Positions 1-7,207 of a DNA stretch of 34,287 nt are shown one piece after another. A model generated the notes under the pieces. It made no database searches, had not been told where the DNA came from, and was given only the letters and a program-made list of their open reading frames with translations. The position numbers and the translations under genes are program-made. Position 1 is the stretch's first letter. Every line of letters starts with the position of its first letter. The stretch lies in contig JAGGXP010000006.1 in the NCBI GenBank assembly GCA_021163005.1, positions 1-34,287 on the forward strand, read 5' to 3'. Source of the DNA: Candidatus Aenigmatarchaeota archaeon (GTDB taxonomy: Archaea; Aenigmatarchaeota; Aenigmatarchaeia; QMZP01; JAFGSV01).

Positions 1-77
1 ACAGGAACGCAATATGACGACTTGAACAGAATGAACAGGTCGTCCTTAAAAGGTATGGACAAAGCAGGCTTTAGGCA
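1..77 (+). repeat. 77-bp repeat shared by two tRNA T-loop introns (copy 1)
   Basis: Matches 9738-9814 at 76 of 77 positions (one C/T difference at 60). It contains the inverted pair GACGAC/GTCGTC (about 16-44) and ends in an AAAGC-AG-GCTTT mini-palindrome (61-72). It may extend left of the window. Confidence 0.9.
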
Positions 78-228
78 ATTCACAAACAGACGGCTAACAA
101 AGATGAACAAAGCCTAATCGAACAGGACGCACACCGCCTGTATACACAGAATGGACAAAGCAGGCTCGGACAGCAACGCAAGATGACGGCTAACGCAGGG
201 TGAGCAAAGCCGTCTTTAAGCCCATCTG

Positions 229-250
229 CCCCCTTAAAGCATTATTCCCC
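229..250 (+). repeat. 22-bp repeat, copy 1 of 3
   Basis: CCCCCTTAAAGC followed by ATTATTCCCC, identical to 9643-9664 and 9821-9842. With the preceding CATCTG, 223-250 is identical to 9815-9842 over 28 bases. All copies lie in tRNA T-loop introns. Confidence 0.9.
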
Positions 251-317
251 AACCAATAAGAAAACGAACAGGAATATGCAAAGCTGGGAATCCCCTCCGG
301 TCCATTGAGGTGAAAAA

Positions 318-494
318 ATGGAAATGGATACATCAAAGGCAGGCATTGTGATTATTGCAGCAGTGCTGCTGTCGCTCGTCTGGCTTTTTTATGCAGGTGT
401 GAGTGCGGGCTTTGGGCTCATGCCTCTTGCAGTCTTCGCTGTCTCTCTGTCGGCAGGCATAGTGCTTCTCGAGGATTGGGACGACGAGAGGTGA
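318..494 (+). CDS. small two-helix membrane protein (58 aa)
   Basis: Short reading frame MEMDTSKAGIVIIAAV... of 58 residues. The start is supported by a strong ribosome-binding site GAGGTGA at 307-313, five bases before the ATG. Residues of about 8-28 and 30-50 are strongly hydrophobic and probably form two membrane helices; the tail LEDWDDER is acidic. It sits 13 bases after the left-edge tRNA and 4 bases before the metallophosphoesterase gene, so it is probably co-transcribed with that gene. I do not recognise the family and cannot assign a function. Confidence 0.65.
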   Translation: MEMDTSKAGIVIIAAVLLSLVWLFYAGVSAGFGLMPLAVFAVSLSAGIVLLEDWDDER

Positions 495-498
495 TTCC

Positions 499-1227
499 GT
501 GCCGGAGATAGCGTTATTCGCTACCGACCTTCACGGAGATATACATGAATACGAACATCTTCTGGAGCTCGGAAGTGGCAAGAACGTAAAGGCTGTTATA
601 ATAGGAGGGGACATCAGCCCCTTCCTTACAGTTCTCGGGGACATCGCTCTTTACCAGAGGGAATTCATTGAATATTATCTGTTACCAAGGCTCAGGGACT
701 TTAAGCAAAAATCCGGAAAGGACGTGTTTCTCATGATGGGCAATGACGACCTTAAGGTAAACAGGGATGTGCTTGAAAAAGGGGAAAAGGAGGGTCTTTT
801 CAGAATCATAAACCAGAAGGTTTACAGGCTCGGAAAGCTCCACATAGCCGGATATTCTTTCATCAATGAGACCCCATTCATGCTCAAGGACTGGGAAAAA
901 TCTGAAAATGACATAAAAAAAGACCTGTTAGCGCTTGCAAAGAAAAGCGACCCGAAGAGGACCATATATTCCATGCACGCCCCTCCGCTTGGGACTGCGC
1001 TTGACGTTATATTCAGCGGAGAGCATGTGGGCAGCAGCTCTATCAGGGAATTCATAGAGGAAAAGCAGCCATACCTGACGCTGCACGGGCATATACACGA
1101 ATCGCCTCAGGTGTCGGGACACTGGAAAGAGGTATTGGGAGGGACAATATCTGTAAATCCCGGCAAGCAGAATGTGCTGGTTTTTGACATAAATGATCTG
1201 AATACAATGAAACTGCTATCTGTCTGA
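499..1227 (+). CDS. calcineurin-like metallophosphoesterase
   Basis: A 242-residue protein with the metallophosphoesterase metal-binding blocks in order: DLHGD (residues 10-14), GGD (about 37-39), GNDD (about 81-84), a histidine in MHAPP, and LHGHIHES near residue 195. The two-metal fold hydrolyses phosphomono- or diesters; the true substrate cannot be told from sequence. The start is GTG at 499, chosen because GAGGTGA overlaps the end of the upstream small gene at correct spacing. It is a soluble single-domain protein. The following gene starts two bases after its stop, so an operon with the MJ1316-domain gene is likely. Confidence 0.88.
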   Translation: MPEIALFATDLHGDIHEYEHLLELGSGKNVKAVIIGGDISPFLTVLGDIALYQREFIEYYLLPRLRDFKQKSGKDVFLMMGNDDLKVNRDVLEKGEKEGLFRIINQKVYRLGKLHIAGYSFINETPFMLKDWEKSENDIKKDLLALAKKSDPKRTIYSMHAPPLGTALDVIFSGEHVGSSSIREFIEEKQPYLTLHGHIHESPQVSGHWKEVLGGTISVNPGKQNVLVFDINDLNTMKLLSV

Positions 1228-1229
1228 TT

Positions 1230-1475
1230 ATGGCATACGAAACACTGAACAGGCTCAAATGGTCAGGAGAACTTGGCAAGTGTTCAGTAATTATCAGGAG
1301 CAGGGGATCGCAATCAGATGAAAAAGTTATTGACGGAGCAGAAATCGGTGAGATTAAAAAAACATATTTTACATACTCACACTATGAAAGGGAAACTGTA
1401 ATACCGAATCACAGGATACTCAGGATAACAAAAGAAGGTAAGACGTTATGGATGAAAAAAACAAAAAAAGGATGA
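1230..1475 (+). CDS. DUF504 / MJ1316-type RNA-end recognition domain protein
   Basis: An 81-residue protein that is essentially a single DUF504 (MJ1316) domain: N-terminal LNRLKWSGE, central DGAEIGEIKKTYFTY, and the signature IPNHRILRITKEGKTLW. The Pfam domain has been described as recognising RNA cyclic-phosphate ends, by comparative genomics. That fits the context: rtcA, which makes 2',3'-cyclic phosphates, lies two genes away in convergent orientation, and BHB intron cleavage also leaves cyclic phosphates. The gene overlaps the acyltransferase start by 28 bases. Domain assignment is fairly sure; the biological role is inferred. Confidence 0.75.
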   Translation: MAYETLNRLKWSGELGKCSVIIRSRGSQSDEKVIDGAEIGEIKKTYFTYSHYERETVIPNHRILRITKEGKTLWMKKTKKG

Positions 1476-1939
1476 TAAGAGTATTTGGATATACCAGGGA
1501 AGAGCGCTCTCTCAGCCGCTGGAAGGAGATAAGGAGCAGGAAGATTATTCTCAGGAATTACCTGATAATGATGATTTCCAAAATACTTCCGGATACAGAG
1601 CTGAAGAACCGTTTATACAGAAAAACCGGAATGAAGATAGGTAGCAATGTCAGCATCTTTGGCTCGAATTTTGACATATTTTTTCCGGAGCTCATAGAAA
1701 TCGGCGACAATACTGTCATAGGCAACAAGACCTCGGTGATTACACATGAGTTTCTTTCAGATGAATGGAGGGTAGGCCGCGTAAAGATAGGCAGCGGCGT
1801 GACCATAGGGACGATGACTGTTGTCATGCCCGGTGTTGAAATAGGAGACGGCGCGACAGTTGCAGCATACTCTCTTGTAAACAGGGACGTCAAGAAAGGG
1901 TCGCTTGTTGGCGGTGTTCCGATAAAAAAGCTAAGATAG
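1448..1939 (+). CDS. hexapeptide-repeat (left-handed beta-helix) acyltransferase
   Basis: A 163-residue protein with a basic N-terminal extension and, from about residue 60, isoleucine-rich hexapeptide repeats (IGSNVSIFG, IEIGDNTVIGNKT, VKIGSGVTIGTMTVV, VEIGDGATVAAYS), ending in GGVPIKKLR as in maltose/galactoside O-acetyltransferases. The histidine in VITHEFL is the probable catalytic base. Such enzymes act as trimers using acetyl-CoA; the acceptor here is unknown, possibly a sugar. Its start overlaps the preceding gene in another frame, and its 3' end overlaps the convergent rtcA by nine bases. Confidence 0.82.
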   Translation: MDEKNKKRMIRVFGYTREERSLSRWKEIRSRKIILRNYLIMMISKILPDTELKNRLYRKTGMKIGSNVSIFGSNFDIFFPELIEIGDNTVIGNKTSVITHEFLSDEWRVGRVKIGSGVTIGTMTVVMPGVEIGDGATVAAYSLVNRDVKKGSLVGGVPIKKLR

Positions 1940-2986
1940 CCATCTCTCTGATTCTATCAGCACGCCGCAGTCTGTCCGGCTTACTGTGAATTTGACTGGA
2001 AGGAATTTTTCCAGTATGTGCATGTTGGTCTGGGCATGGCTCGAAAGCACAGGTGCGGTTATGGCTGACCTGCCTTCAGCCATTGCCATGTACGGCAGCA
2101 GCTGGTCGCTCATGTATTCATCGACGCATGACCCTGCCCTGATAACCCCGAGCAGCGCATTCACAGCGTCTGAAGCCACTTCCTCTGCCTTTTTTCCGGC
2201 CTCTCCCAGGCCGTCTGATCCGATTATGCAGCCGTTGGCGCTTTTGGCTATGAGCACCATCCCGGAGCCAGGGCATGGCGTTTCGGAATAGCCGCTCTTT
2301 ACTTCAATGGAGTAGCCGCTCTTTTTCAGCATGCTCTCGGCTTCCCTGTACTGGCGCTCGGCCACCCTCGGCTTCTTGAGCCTCATTGCTGCCACTGATA
2401 TGATGTCAATGCTCTCTATGTCTCCTCTTTCTTTCATCACTACAGGCTTCAGCTTTTTCGGAGGCTGTACAATCATCTTGACCTTGGAGCCGCCAACAGG
2501 GTAAAAGCCGTGACGGATGATATTGATTTCCGCATGGTATCCCATCCTCCTCAAAAGGGGCAGCAGTACAAACTGGATGTACTGGAGTGGCGGTGCATAC
2601 TTGCCGAATGTCGCCCCGCCTTCTATATCCACAACAAGCTTCTTCTTTATACCAATTGAAGAAATCAGCAGTGACTGTATAACAAGTCCCACAGAACCGG
2701 CAGTCTCTATGCCTATGCTGATATGTTCAGAATGCTCAGTGCCTGGGTAAAAGAACACCTCCGTGGCGCCTATGCGGGCACCTTCAACCCTCCCCCCCGA
2801 CATTTCAGCTGTGGCCTCCAGACCCCTCAGATGCTGCGTCCTCAGCCCGGGCTGTGGCCTTCCTGAGCGTATGTTGAATATTCTCACAGGTTTTTTCGTA
2901 AGCACAGAGAGCGCTGACGACAGCCTTAGTATCGAACCGCCACCCTCCATTACGGAGCCGTCTATTTCGATAAATTTTGATGACAT
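1931..2986 (-). CDS. rtcA: RNA 3'-terminal phosphate cyclase
   Basis: A 351-residue protein of the RtcA family. It shows the N-terminal EGGGSILRLSSALS block, RPQPGLRTQHLRGLEA, the GFYPVGGSKVKM block (usually GFYPRGGG), and SSHAQTNMHIL near the C-terminus, which holds the nucleotidylated histidine. The enzyme uses ATP to convert 3'-phosphate RNA ends into 2',3'-cyclic phosphates, the substrate of RtcB-type ligation. It is the last gene of a minus-strand run, 29 bases after the aCPSF2-type nuclease. In a genome whose tRNAs and rRNAs must be spliced through cyclic-phosphate intermediates, a repair role is plausible (inference). Confidence 0.93.
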   Translation of the reverse strand: MSSKFIEIDGSVMEGGGSILRLSSALSVLTKKPVRIFNIRSGRPQPGLRTQHLRGLEATAEMSGGRVEGARIGATEVFFYPGTEHSEHISIGIETAGSVGLVIQSLLISSIGIKKKLVVDIEGGATFGKYAPPLQYIQFVLLPLLRRMGYHAEINIIRHGFYPVGGSKVKMIVQPPKKLKPVVMKERGDIESIDIISVAAMRLKKPRVAERQYREAESMLKKSGYSIEVKSGYSETPCPGSGMVLIAKSANGCIIGSDGLGEAGKKAEEVASDAVNALLGVIRAGSCVDEYMSDQLLPYMAMAEGRSAITAPVLSSHAQTNMHILEKFLPVKFTVSRTDCGVLIESERWLS

Positions 2987-3015
2987 AACAATAAAATGCC
3001 TCTGGCTTTTAAGAA

Positions 3016-4269
3016 TCAGACACTAAGCGTGTCCCCGTTGGCAGGTGCAACAGCATCAAAACCGTGCTGCTCCTTCATCTCTTCGGCGAATTCCTGCGTC
3101 CGGTCGCCGTGGACAAGTATAATCTTCTCGGGGCTCAGCTCCTTGTAGAATTTTATGAGATGGTCCCTGTCCGTGTGCGCACTGAAGTCCATGAAGTGTA
3201 TAGGGAATTCGGGCTTCACGGACATCTCGCCGTTGTCGTAAACCCCTGTCTCAAGCAGGTTCCTTCCTGCTGTTCCCTCAACCTGATATCCTGTGAGTAC
3301 CATTGAGCTGTCCTTTCTCTGGGCAAGCCTGCTTATGTAGAAGCTGACGGGCCCTCCCTGAAGCATGCCGGCTGTGGTTATTATCACAGAAGGCTGACTA
3401 ACAGCCTCCTTTCTTTCAGGGTTCTTTCTGATGCAGTGGGCATTGTCCAAGGCGCTTCGGAGCTTCCCTGCGTTCAGGAAAGACTTTGGATGGGAAAGCA
3501 TCCTGTCTGCTGCGCGTATGCCCATGCCGTCCACGTAAATGGGGAACTCTATGTCTTTCAGCATCAGGAGCAGCTCCTGCGTCCTGCCCACAGCGAATGC
3601 CGGAAGCAATGTGACACCGCCGTTGTGGCAGGTGCTTTCCACTATCTCCAGAAGCTTTGACTTCAGTTCGCTTCTCTTTGGATGATTCTTGTAGGAGTAT
3701 GTACTCTCTGATATCAGTGTATGAACCTCTCCGACATTCGTATCAGCGCCGAACATGAAGTCTGTGTTTATGAACTTTATGTCACCTGTGTATAGCAGAT
3801 TTTTTCCGCGGCTTTCTATTTTGACCATTGCCGCCCCGGGTATGTGCCCCGCTGAAAAAAGCTCCACTGTGCTCGAGCCGAATTCATGAGGATCGTTGAA
3901 GTTCATTATCTTTTCCCTCCTTCCCATGCGCTTTATGTCCTGGCTGGAGAAGCCCGGCTGCATGCCGCGCTTCTTCTGCACCTTCAGCGAGTCCTCAAGA
4001 AGCATGTGGGAAAGGTCGAATGTGGCTGGAGTGGCGAATGTCCTTCCGCTGTACCCCCTGCTGTAAAGACCCGGAACAAAGCCTGAATGGTCGAGATGCG
4101 CATGTGTTATTATAACACCGTCAAGATTGAGCGGCGGCTGCATAGGGCTGTGTCCTTCCTGGACCTCTATGCCGTGGTCCATCACGAATTTCTCTTTTCC
4201 TGTGTCTACGAGAATGGATGATTTTCCGACTTCACGGCAGCCGCCGAGAAATTTAAGCTCCATAATCAT
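3016..4269 (-). CDS. beta-CASP metallo-beta-lactamase ribonuclease (aCPSF2-like)
   Basis: A 417-residue protein opening with FLGGCREVGKSSILVDTG, followed by the zinc motif HAHLDHSG (about residues 56-63), GHIPGAAM, YTGDIK, and the beta-CASP part with SAHTDRDHL and ILVHGD near the end. It lacks the N-terminal KH domains of aCPSF1, so it best fits the shorter archaeal CPSF2-like group, which are endo/exonucleases acting on RNA ends. Its start overlaps the stop of the upstream membrane-protein gene by four bases, indicating translational coupling. Confidence 0.9.
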   Translation of the reverse strand: MIMELKFLGGCREVGKSSILVDTGKEKFVMDHGIEVQEGHSPMQPPLNLDGVIITHAHLDHSGFVPGLYSRGYSGRTFATPATFDLSHMLLEDSLKVQKKRGMQPGFSSQDIKRMGRREKIMNFNDPHEFGSSTVELFSAGHIPGAAMVKIESRGKNLLYTGDIKFINTDFMFGADTNVGEVHTLISESTYSYKNHPKRSELKSKLLEIVESTCHNGGVTLLPAFAVGRTQELLLMLKDIEFPIYVDGMGIRAADRMLSHPKSFLNAGKLRSALDNAHCIRKNPERKEAVSQPSVIITTAGMLQGGPVSFYISRLAQRKDSSMVLTGYQVEGTAGRNLLETGVYDNGEMSVKPEFPIHFMDFSAHTDRDHLIKFYKELSPEKIILVHGDRTQEFAEEMKEQHGFDAVAPANGDTLSV

Positions 4270-4814
4270 CTTTGTCTGGAGAGTCTTATTAACTTTGTTC
4301 TGAAAGATGCAGGAAATGCATATGTGAATCCTGCGTCATAGGAGACCATGGCCAGAAACACCATCCAGTTGCCTGTCAGGCAGGAAACTGAAAAAGCAGC
4401 AAGCTCCATTGTCAACCGGTATTTAAAGAACCTGCTGATGAGGCCGTGAATTCTTCCGCTGTCCGAAAGATTGTTTCCCAGTTCGTCCAGAGCACCGCTA
4501 ATCATGAAGAACGCCAAAAGCGGAACACTTAAAGGTCCTATTCCGTAGACTGTGAAAAAGATTATTGCCGTAGCCAGGCCCGCTGCATGGACAGGATGGT
4601 CTATTTTGGATGTTATGAGAACAGCTGCTATGACTGCTATTCCCAGTTCTGCGAGAAGCGGGTAGTGCGTGATGGCATATGCTATAAGAAATCCATAAAG
4701 CGCTCCTGTTGCATATCCCGTGTATCTGCTGAGTTTCAGTCCGTCATCAGCTGCCATGTCAGCTATGCGGGTAAGAACCCCGGCTGAAAATACCAGCAAA
4801 ACTGCTTCCAGCAT
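4266..4814 (-). CDS. multi-pass membrane protein of unknown function
   Basis: A 182-residue protein with about five or six predicted hydrophobic segments (for example residues 1-15, 33-50, 54-68, 76-105, 135-160) and a basic C-terminal tail RTKLIRLSRQR. A conserved-looking acidic/polar loop (SGALDELGNNLSD) lies between helices. I do not recognise the family. It is tightly packed between the transporter gene (abutting) and the nuclease gene (4-base overlap), so it is expressed with them, but the context does not name a function. Confidence 0.7.
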   Translation of the reverse strand: MLEAVLLVFSAGVLTRIADMAADDGLKLSRYTGYATGALYGFLIAYAITHYPLLAELGIAVIAAVLITSKIDHPVHAAGLATAIIFFTVYGIGPLSVPLLAFFMISGALDELGNNLSDSGRIHGLISRFFKYRLTMELAAFSVSCLTGNWMVFLAMVSYDAGFTYAFPASFRTKLIRLSRQR

Positions 4815-5705
4815 TCAGCATCTCCTCAGAAGATATTCAAAAAAGAGGAAGAATGCTATTGTGAATGGTCCGTGAATCGCTCCCGGGAGGCTTGCCGCAG
4901 GGGAAAAGAGTATAAGGGCGAGTGTGGCAGTCATGCCGCCATTCTTGATTGAGCTGAACAGCGTGTATGCTATACACCTTCCTTTTTCCACGTTCATCTT
5001 CCTTCCGATGAAGTAGACCAGTGTGCCGGGAATGAAAACTGCGAGCAGGTGGACTGCGAATACCGGGGCCAAGGACAGCGGCTCCATAAGTATAGCCTCG
5101 TGATTCAGCCCTATCACACTGTAGTTGATAAATCCGAAGCAGAAGTTGACTATTATCTTCTGGTACCGGTCTGTGTAGTGCGGATGGCGGAGCAGCAGCC
5201 GTGACAAGAAAAGCGGCAGTAGTATTATCAGCGAGAGTGTCTTCACTATCTCAAAGACATCGACGGACTGGCCGATAAAGACAAAGGTTATCAGCGGGGC
5301 AAAACCAAGGGCAAGCAGATAGCTGAGCAACTCCCCGCCCAGTGCAGCCTTGGTATCCCCCTTAAGAAGGTATGTGAATGGTATGACGGCCACTGCCGGC
5401 GGCGCCGCGGCCAGTATCACGAACCCTGTGAAATAGTCAGTGTTCGGCAGCAGCAGATATGCAAGGATTATCGTGACAGAGGAAAGCAGACCGTAGCTGA
5501 GGAGCACGGCCTTCAGTGAAACAGGTGCGTTTCGCCTGATATCTTTCCTGCTGGTTTTCATGTGTGTCAGCGAAAGGGTCGCTGCCACTATGAAAAACGG
5601 TATTATGAATGCGCCTGTCAAAGGTGAGAGCTGTGGATATGCCAGACCTATTATTATCGGAACCGTGAAGAACAGTGCAGTATTTTCGAGCAGGCTCATT
5701 CCCAT
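4815..5705 (-). CDS. BASS / SBF-like family transporter
   Basis: A 296-residue integral membrane protein with roughly nine or ten hydrophobic segments. The stretch VILAAAPPAVAVIPFTYLLKGDT followed by GELLSYLL matches the first conserved core of bile acid:sodium symporter (SBF-like) proteins, and FSSIKNGGMTATLAL matches the second inverted repeat. Such proteins move organic anions with sodium; the substrate is unknown. The gene overlaps the arginine decarboxylase gene by ten bases and abuts the next membrane-protein gene. Confidence 0.75.
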   Translation of the reverse strand: MGMSLLENTALFFTVPIIIGLAYPQLSPLTGAFIIPFFIVAATLSLTHMKTSRKDIRRNAPVSLKAVLLSYGLLSSVTIILAYLLLPNTDYFTGFVILAAAPPAVAVIPFTYLLKGDTKAALGGELLSYLLALGFAPLITFVFIGQSVDVFEIVKTLSLIILLPLFLSRLLLRHPHYTDRYQKIIVNFCFGFINYSVIGLNHEAILMEPLSLAPVFAVHLLAVFIPGTLVYFIGRKMNVEKGRCIAYTLFSSIKNGGMTATLALILFSPAASLPGAIHGPFTIAFFLFFEYLLRRC

Positions 5706-6169
5706 CCCTCAGACTTGTAGACAGCTGCTACAAGTGAGCAGGCGACAGCGCCGGTACATTCCTTTTCAACTGTCTTTATCTTCATGTCACCATGCTCCTC
5801 AGGTCTGTAAGAAGTCATGGAACTGATGGTGTTTTCGATATAGTCCGTTACCTCTTCCTTGGTTCTTGCGCCCTTTTCAACAAATATACCTTTCCCTTTT
5901 GTGTGATTAGCGCTCACCCATCCGAGACCGGCCACGGCCTTTTCACCTTTCTTGGTTTCATATTGTTCTGAAAGCACGACGTAAAGCTTGTAGCCGTGCT
6001 CCTTGTTGTTCATGTCAACCTTTTTCACAACAACACCTGCGCCCTCAGGGATGACAGAACTGAGTTTTATCAGGTTGTAATTGGCGATGCCTGCGTCCCA
6101 GAGAGCGCGATCGAAGGCTGCGATTCTCGTCTTTCCTTCGCCTGTGCCCCATGTTATGTATATCTTCAC
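5696..6169 (-). CDS. pdaD: pyruvoyl-dependent arginine decarboxylase
   Basis: A 157-residue proenzyme. LSSVIPEGAGVV (about residues 36-47) contains the Ser-Ser pair at which the chain cleaves itself to make the pyruvoyl cofactor. GLGWVSANH and the C-terminal ECTGAVACSLVAAVY are family blocks. It converts arginine to agmatine, the first step of archaeal polyamine synthesis. It overlaps deoxyhypusine synthase by four bases, and that enzyme consumes spermidine, so the pair links polyamine supply to hypusine formation on IF5A. Confidence 0.92.
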   Translation of the reverse strand: MKIYITWGTGEGKTRIAAFDRALWDAGIANYNLIKLSSVIPEGAGVVVKKVDMNNKEHGYKLYVVLSEQYETKKGEKAVAGLGWVSANHTKGKGIFVEKGARTKEEVTDYIENTISSMTSYRPEEHGDMKIKTVEKECTGAVACSLVAAVYKSEGWE

Positions 6170-7071
6170 TCCAATGCACCTGCCAAAACAAGCGGAAAGG
6201 TTACAGAAGCATCTCCATAAACAGTCACAGTGCGTCCTTCTTCTGTTATCTTGCTCCAGGACTTTGCCTCATTCGGTGTTGCGCCGGAAAGGCTGCCGTC
6301 CCATGGAGATGATGTCGTGAAGTAAACTGCATAATCAAGGCCGTCCCTGAGTATGTTCACGCCTATGGTATGATGTTTGGATATGCCTCCGCCAAGGATG
6401 ATACCCCCGCGCTTCTCCGAGTTTATGACTATGTCTGCAAGCTTCATGTCGCTGCTGACATCTATAGCGAAGTCCGTGTTTTCCTGCTTGAAGAAATAGA
6501 GCTGAAGCCCTATGGCAGAGTCTGTTATGCCTGGGGAGAAGACAGGGATGTTGTTTTTGGCGGCCCAGTAGAGGAAAGAATCCTCTGATTTGAGCGTTTT
6601 TCCCACCTCAGCTATGAACTCGCTTGGGCTCCATGAATGTCTTTTCGCATCAAGCTCTGCAAAAAGCGGCTGTATGAACTTCTCCAGGAAAACGTAACGG
6701 TCGCTCGGTATGAGTATGTTGCCAAGCCTGTTGACACCCTTCTTGTGCAGCTTGGTGTCATCAAGGCTGAAGTCGCCCAGAAGGTAGGACTTTTCAGTCC
6801 TTATTATGTCATGGTCTATGGATCCGCCCGTAGTTATTATGACATCGACGAGGCTCTCCCTGACGAGCTGGGTTATAAGTCCGCGGAGCCCGCCTGCAAC
6901 CATGTTTGCAGTGAAACTGAGGAATATGGTTGCCTTTTCTCTGCGCATCCTCTTTATGAGCCGGGCTGCCTTTGCTATCTCAGTTGCCTGGAAGCCTGCG
7001 GAGCCCATCTGGCTGACAAGCTCAGAGACCTTCATATCATTGCTTATAGCATAGTCATGAACATTTTCCAT
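6166..7071 (-). CDS. dys: deoxyhypusine synthase
   Basis: A 301-residue protein with deoxyhypusine synthase signatures: SFTANMVAGGLRGLI, TTGGSIDHDIIRT, FSPGITDSAIGLQLYF, GGGISKHHT, GLDYAVYFTT, and PNEAKSWSKI holding the active-site lysine. The enzyme transfers the aminobutyl group of spermidine to a lysine of translation factor IF5A. It is the promoter-proximal gene of the six-gene minus-strand run ending in rtcA. An ATTTAAAT box at 7096-7103 lies at about the right distance for a short-leader or leaderless transcript. Confidence 0.95.
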   Translation of the reverse strand: MENVHDYAISNDMKVSELVSQMGSAGFQATEIAKAARLIKRMRREKATIFLSFTANMVAGGLRGLITQLVRESLVDVIITTGGSIDHDIIRTEKSYLLGDFSLDDTKLHKKGVNRLGNILIPSDRYVFLEKFIQPLFAELDAKRHSWSPSEFIAEVGKTLKSEDSFLYWAAKNNIPVFSPGITDSAIGLQLYFFKQENTDFAIDVSSDMKLADIVINSEKRGGIILGGGISKHHTIGVNILRDGLDYAVYFTTSSPWDGSLSGATPNEAKSWSKITEEGRTVTVYGDASVTFPLVLAGALE

Positions 7072-7207
7072 AAAATCACCTTTTTTGCGCGGATTATTTA
7101 AATCGGATACAGTTCAGCAAGAGAATCAGCCAGCTCAGTTAATGATTTAATATGTCTGGATTCCATACTATTTACTAGGCATTGCCATTTAAAGGTTTTG
7201 TGGTTCG
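7072..7207. promoter_or_regulatory. divergent promoter region between dys and tyrS
   Basis: This AT-rich gap separates two divergent operons. ATTTAAAT at 7096-7103 is a TATA-box candidate for the minus-strand operon. On the plus strand TTTAATA near 7147 and ATTTAAAGG near 7188 are possible boxes for tyrS. No clear inverted repeat was seen. Confidence 0.45.

Larger units (their letters stand above)
1..304 (+). tRNA. 3' end of an intron-containing tRNA gene (5' exon outside window)
   Basis: The 14-nt stretch 291-304 reads T-CCCCT-CCGGTCC-A: last T-loop base, T-stem 3' strand, seven acceptor bases and discriminator A, with no encoded CCA. Just before it lies TGGG-AAT, which fits the 3' half of a BHB (central helix TGGG pairing with a T-loop TTCA, bulge AAT, cut after AA), as at the complete tRNA-Leu of this window. 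Bases 1-290 would then be the 3' part of a T-loop intron at position 59/60. The intron shares long near-identical repeats with the tRNA-Leu T-loop intron, which supports the reading. The acceptor 3' strand equals that of tRNA-Ala (13572-13729), so an alanine isoacceptor is possible, but the anticodon is off the window. Confidence 0.7.

Noticed and set aside
1-250. CRISPR-like array at the left edge
   Set aside because: Repeat units are of unequal length and sequence, spacing is irregular and there are no unique spacers of constant size. The sequence is explained as a tRNA intron with dispersed repeats.
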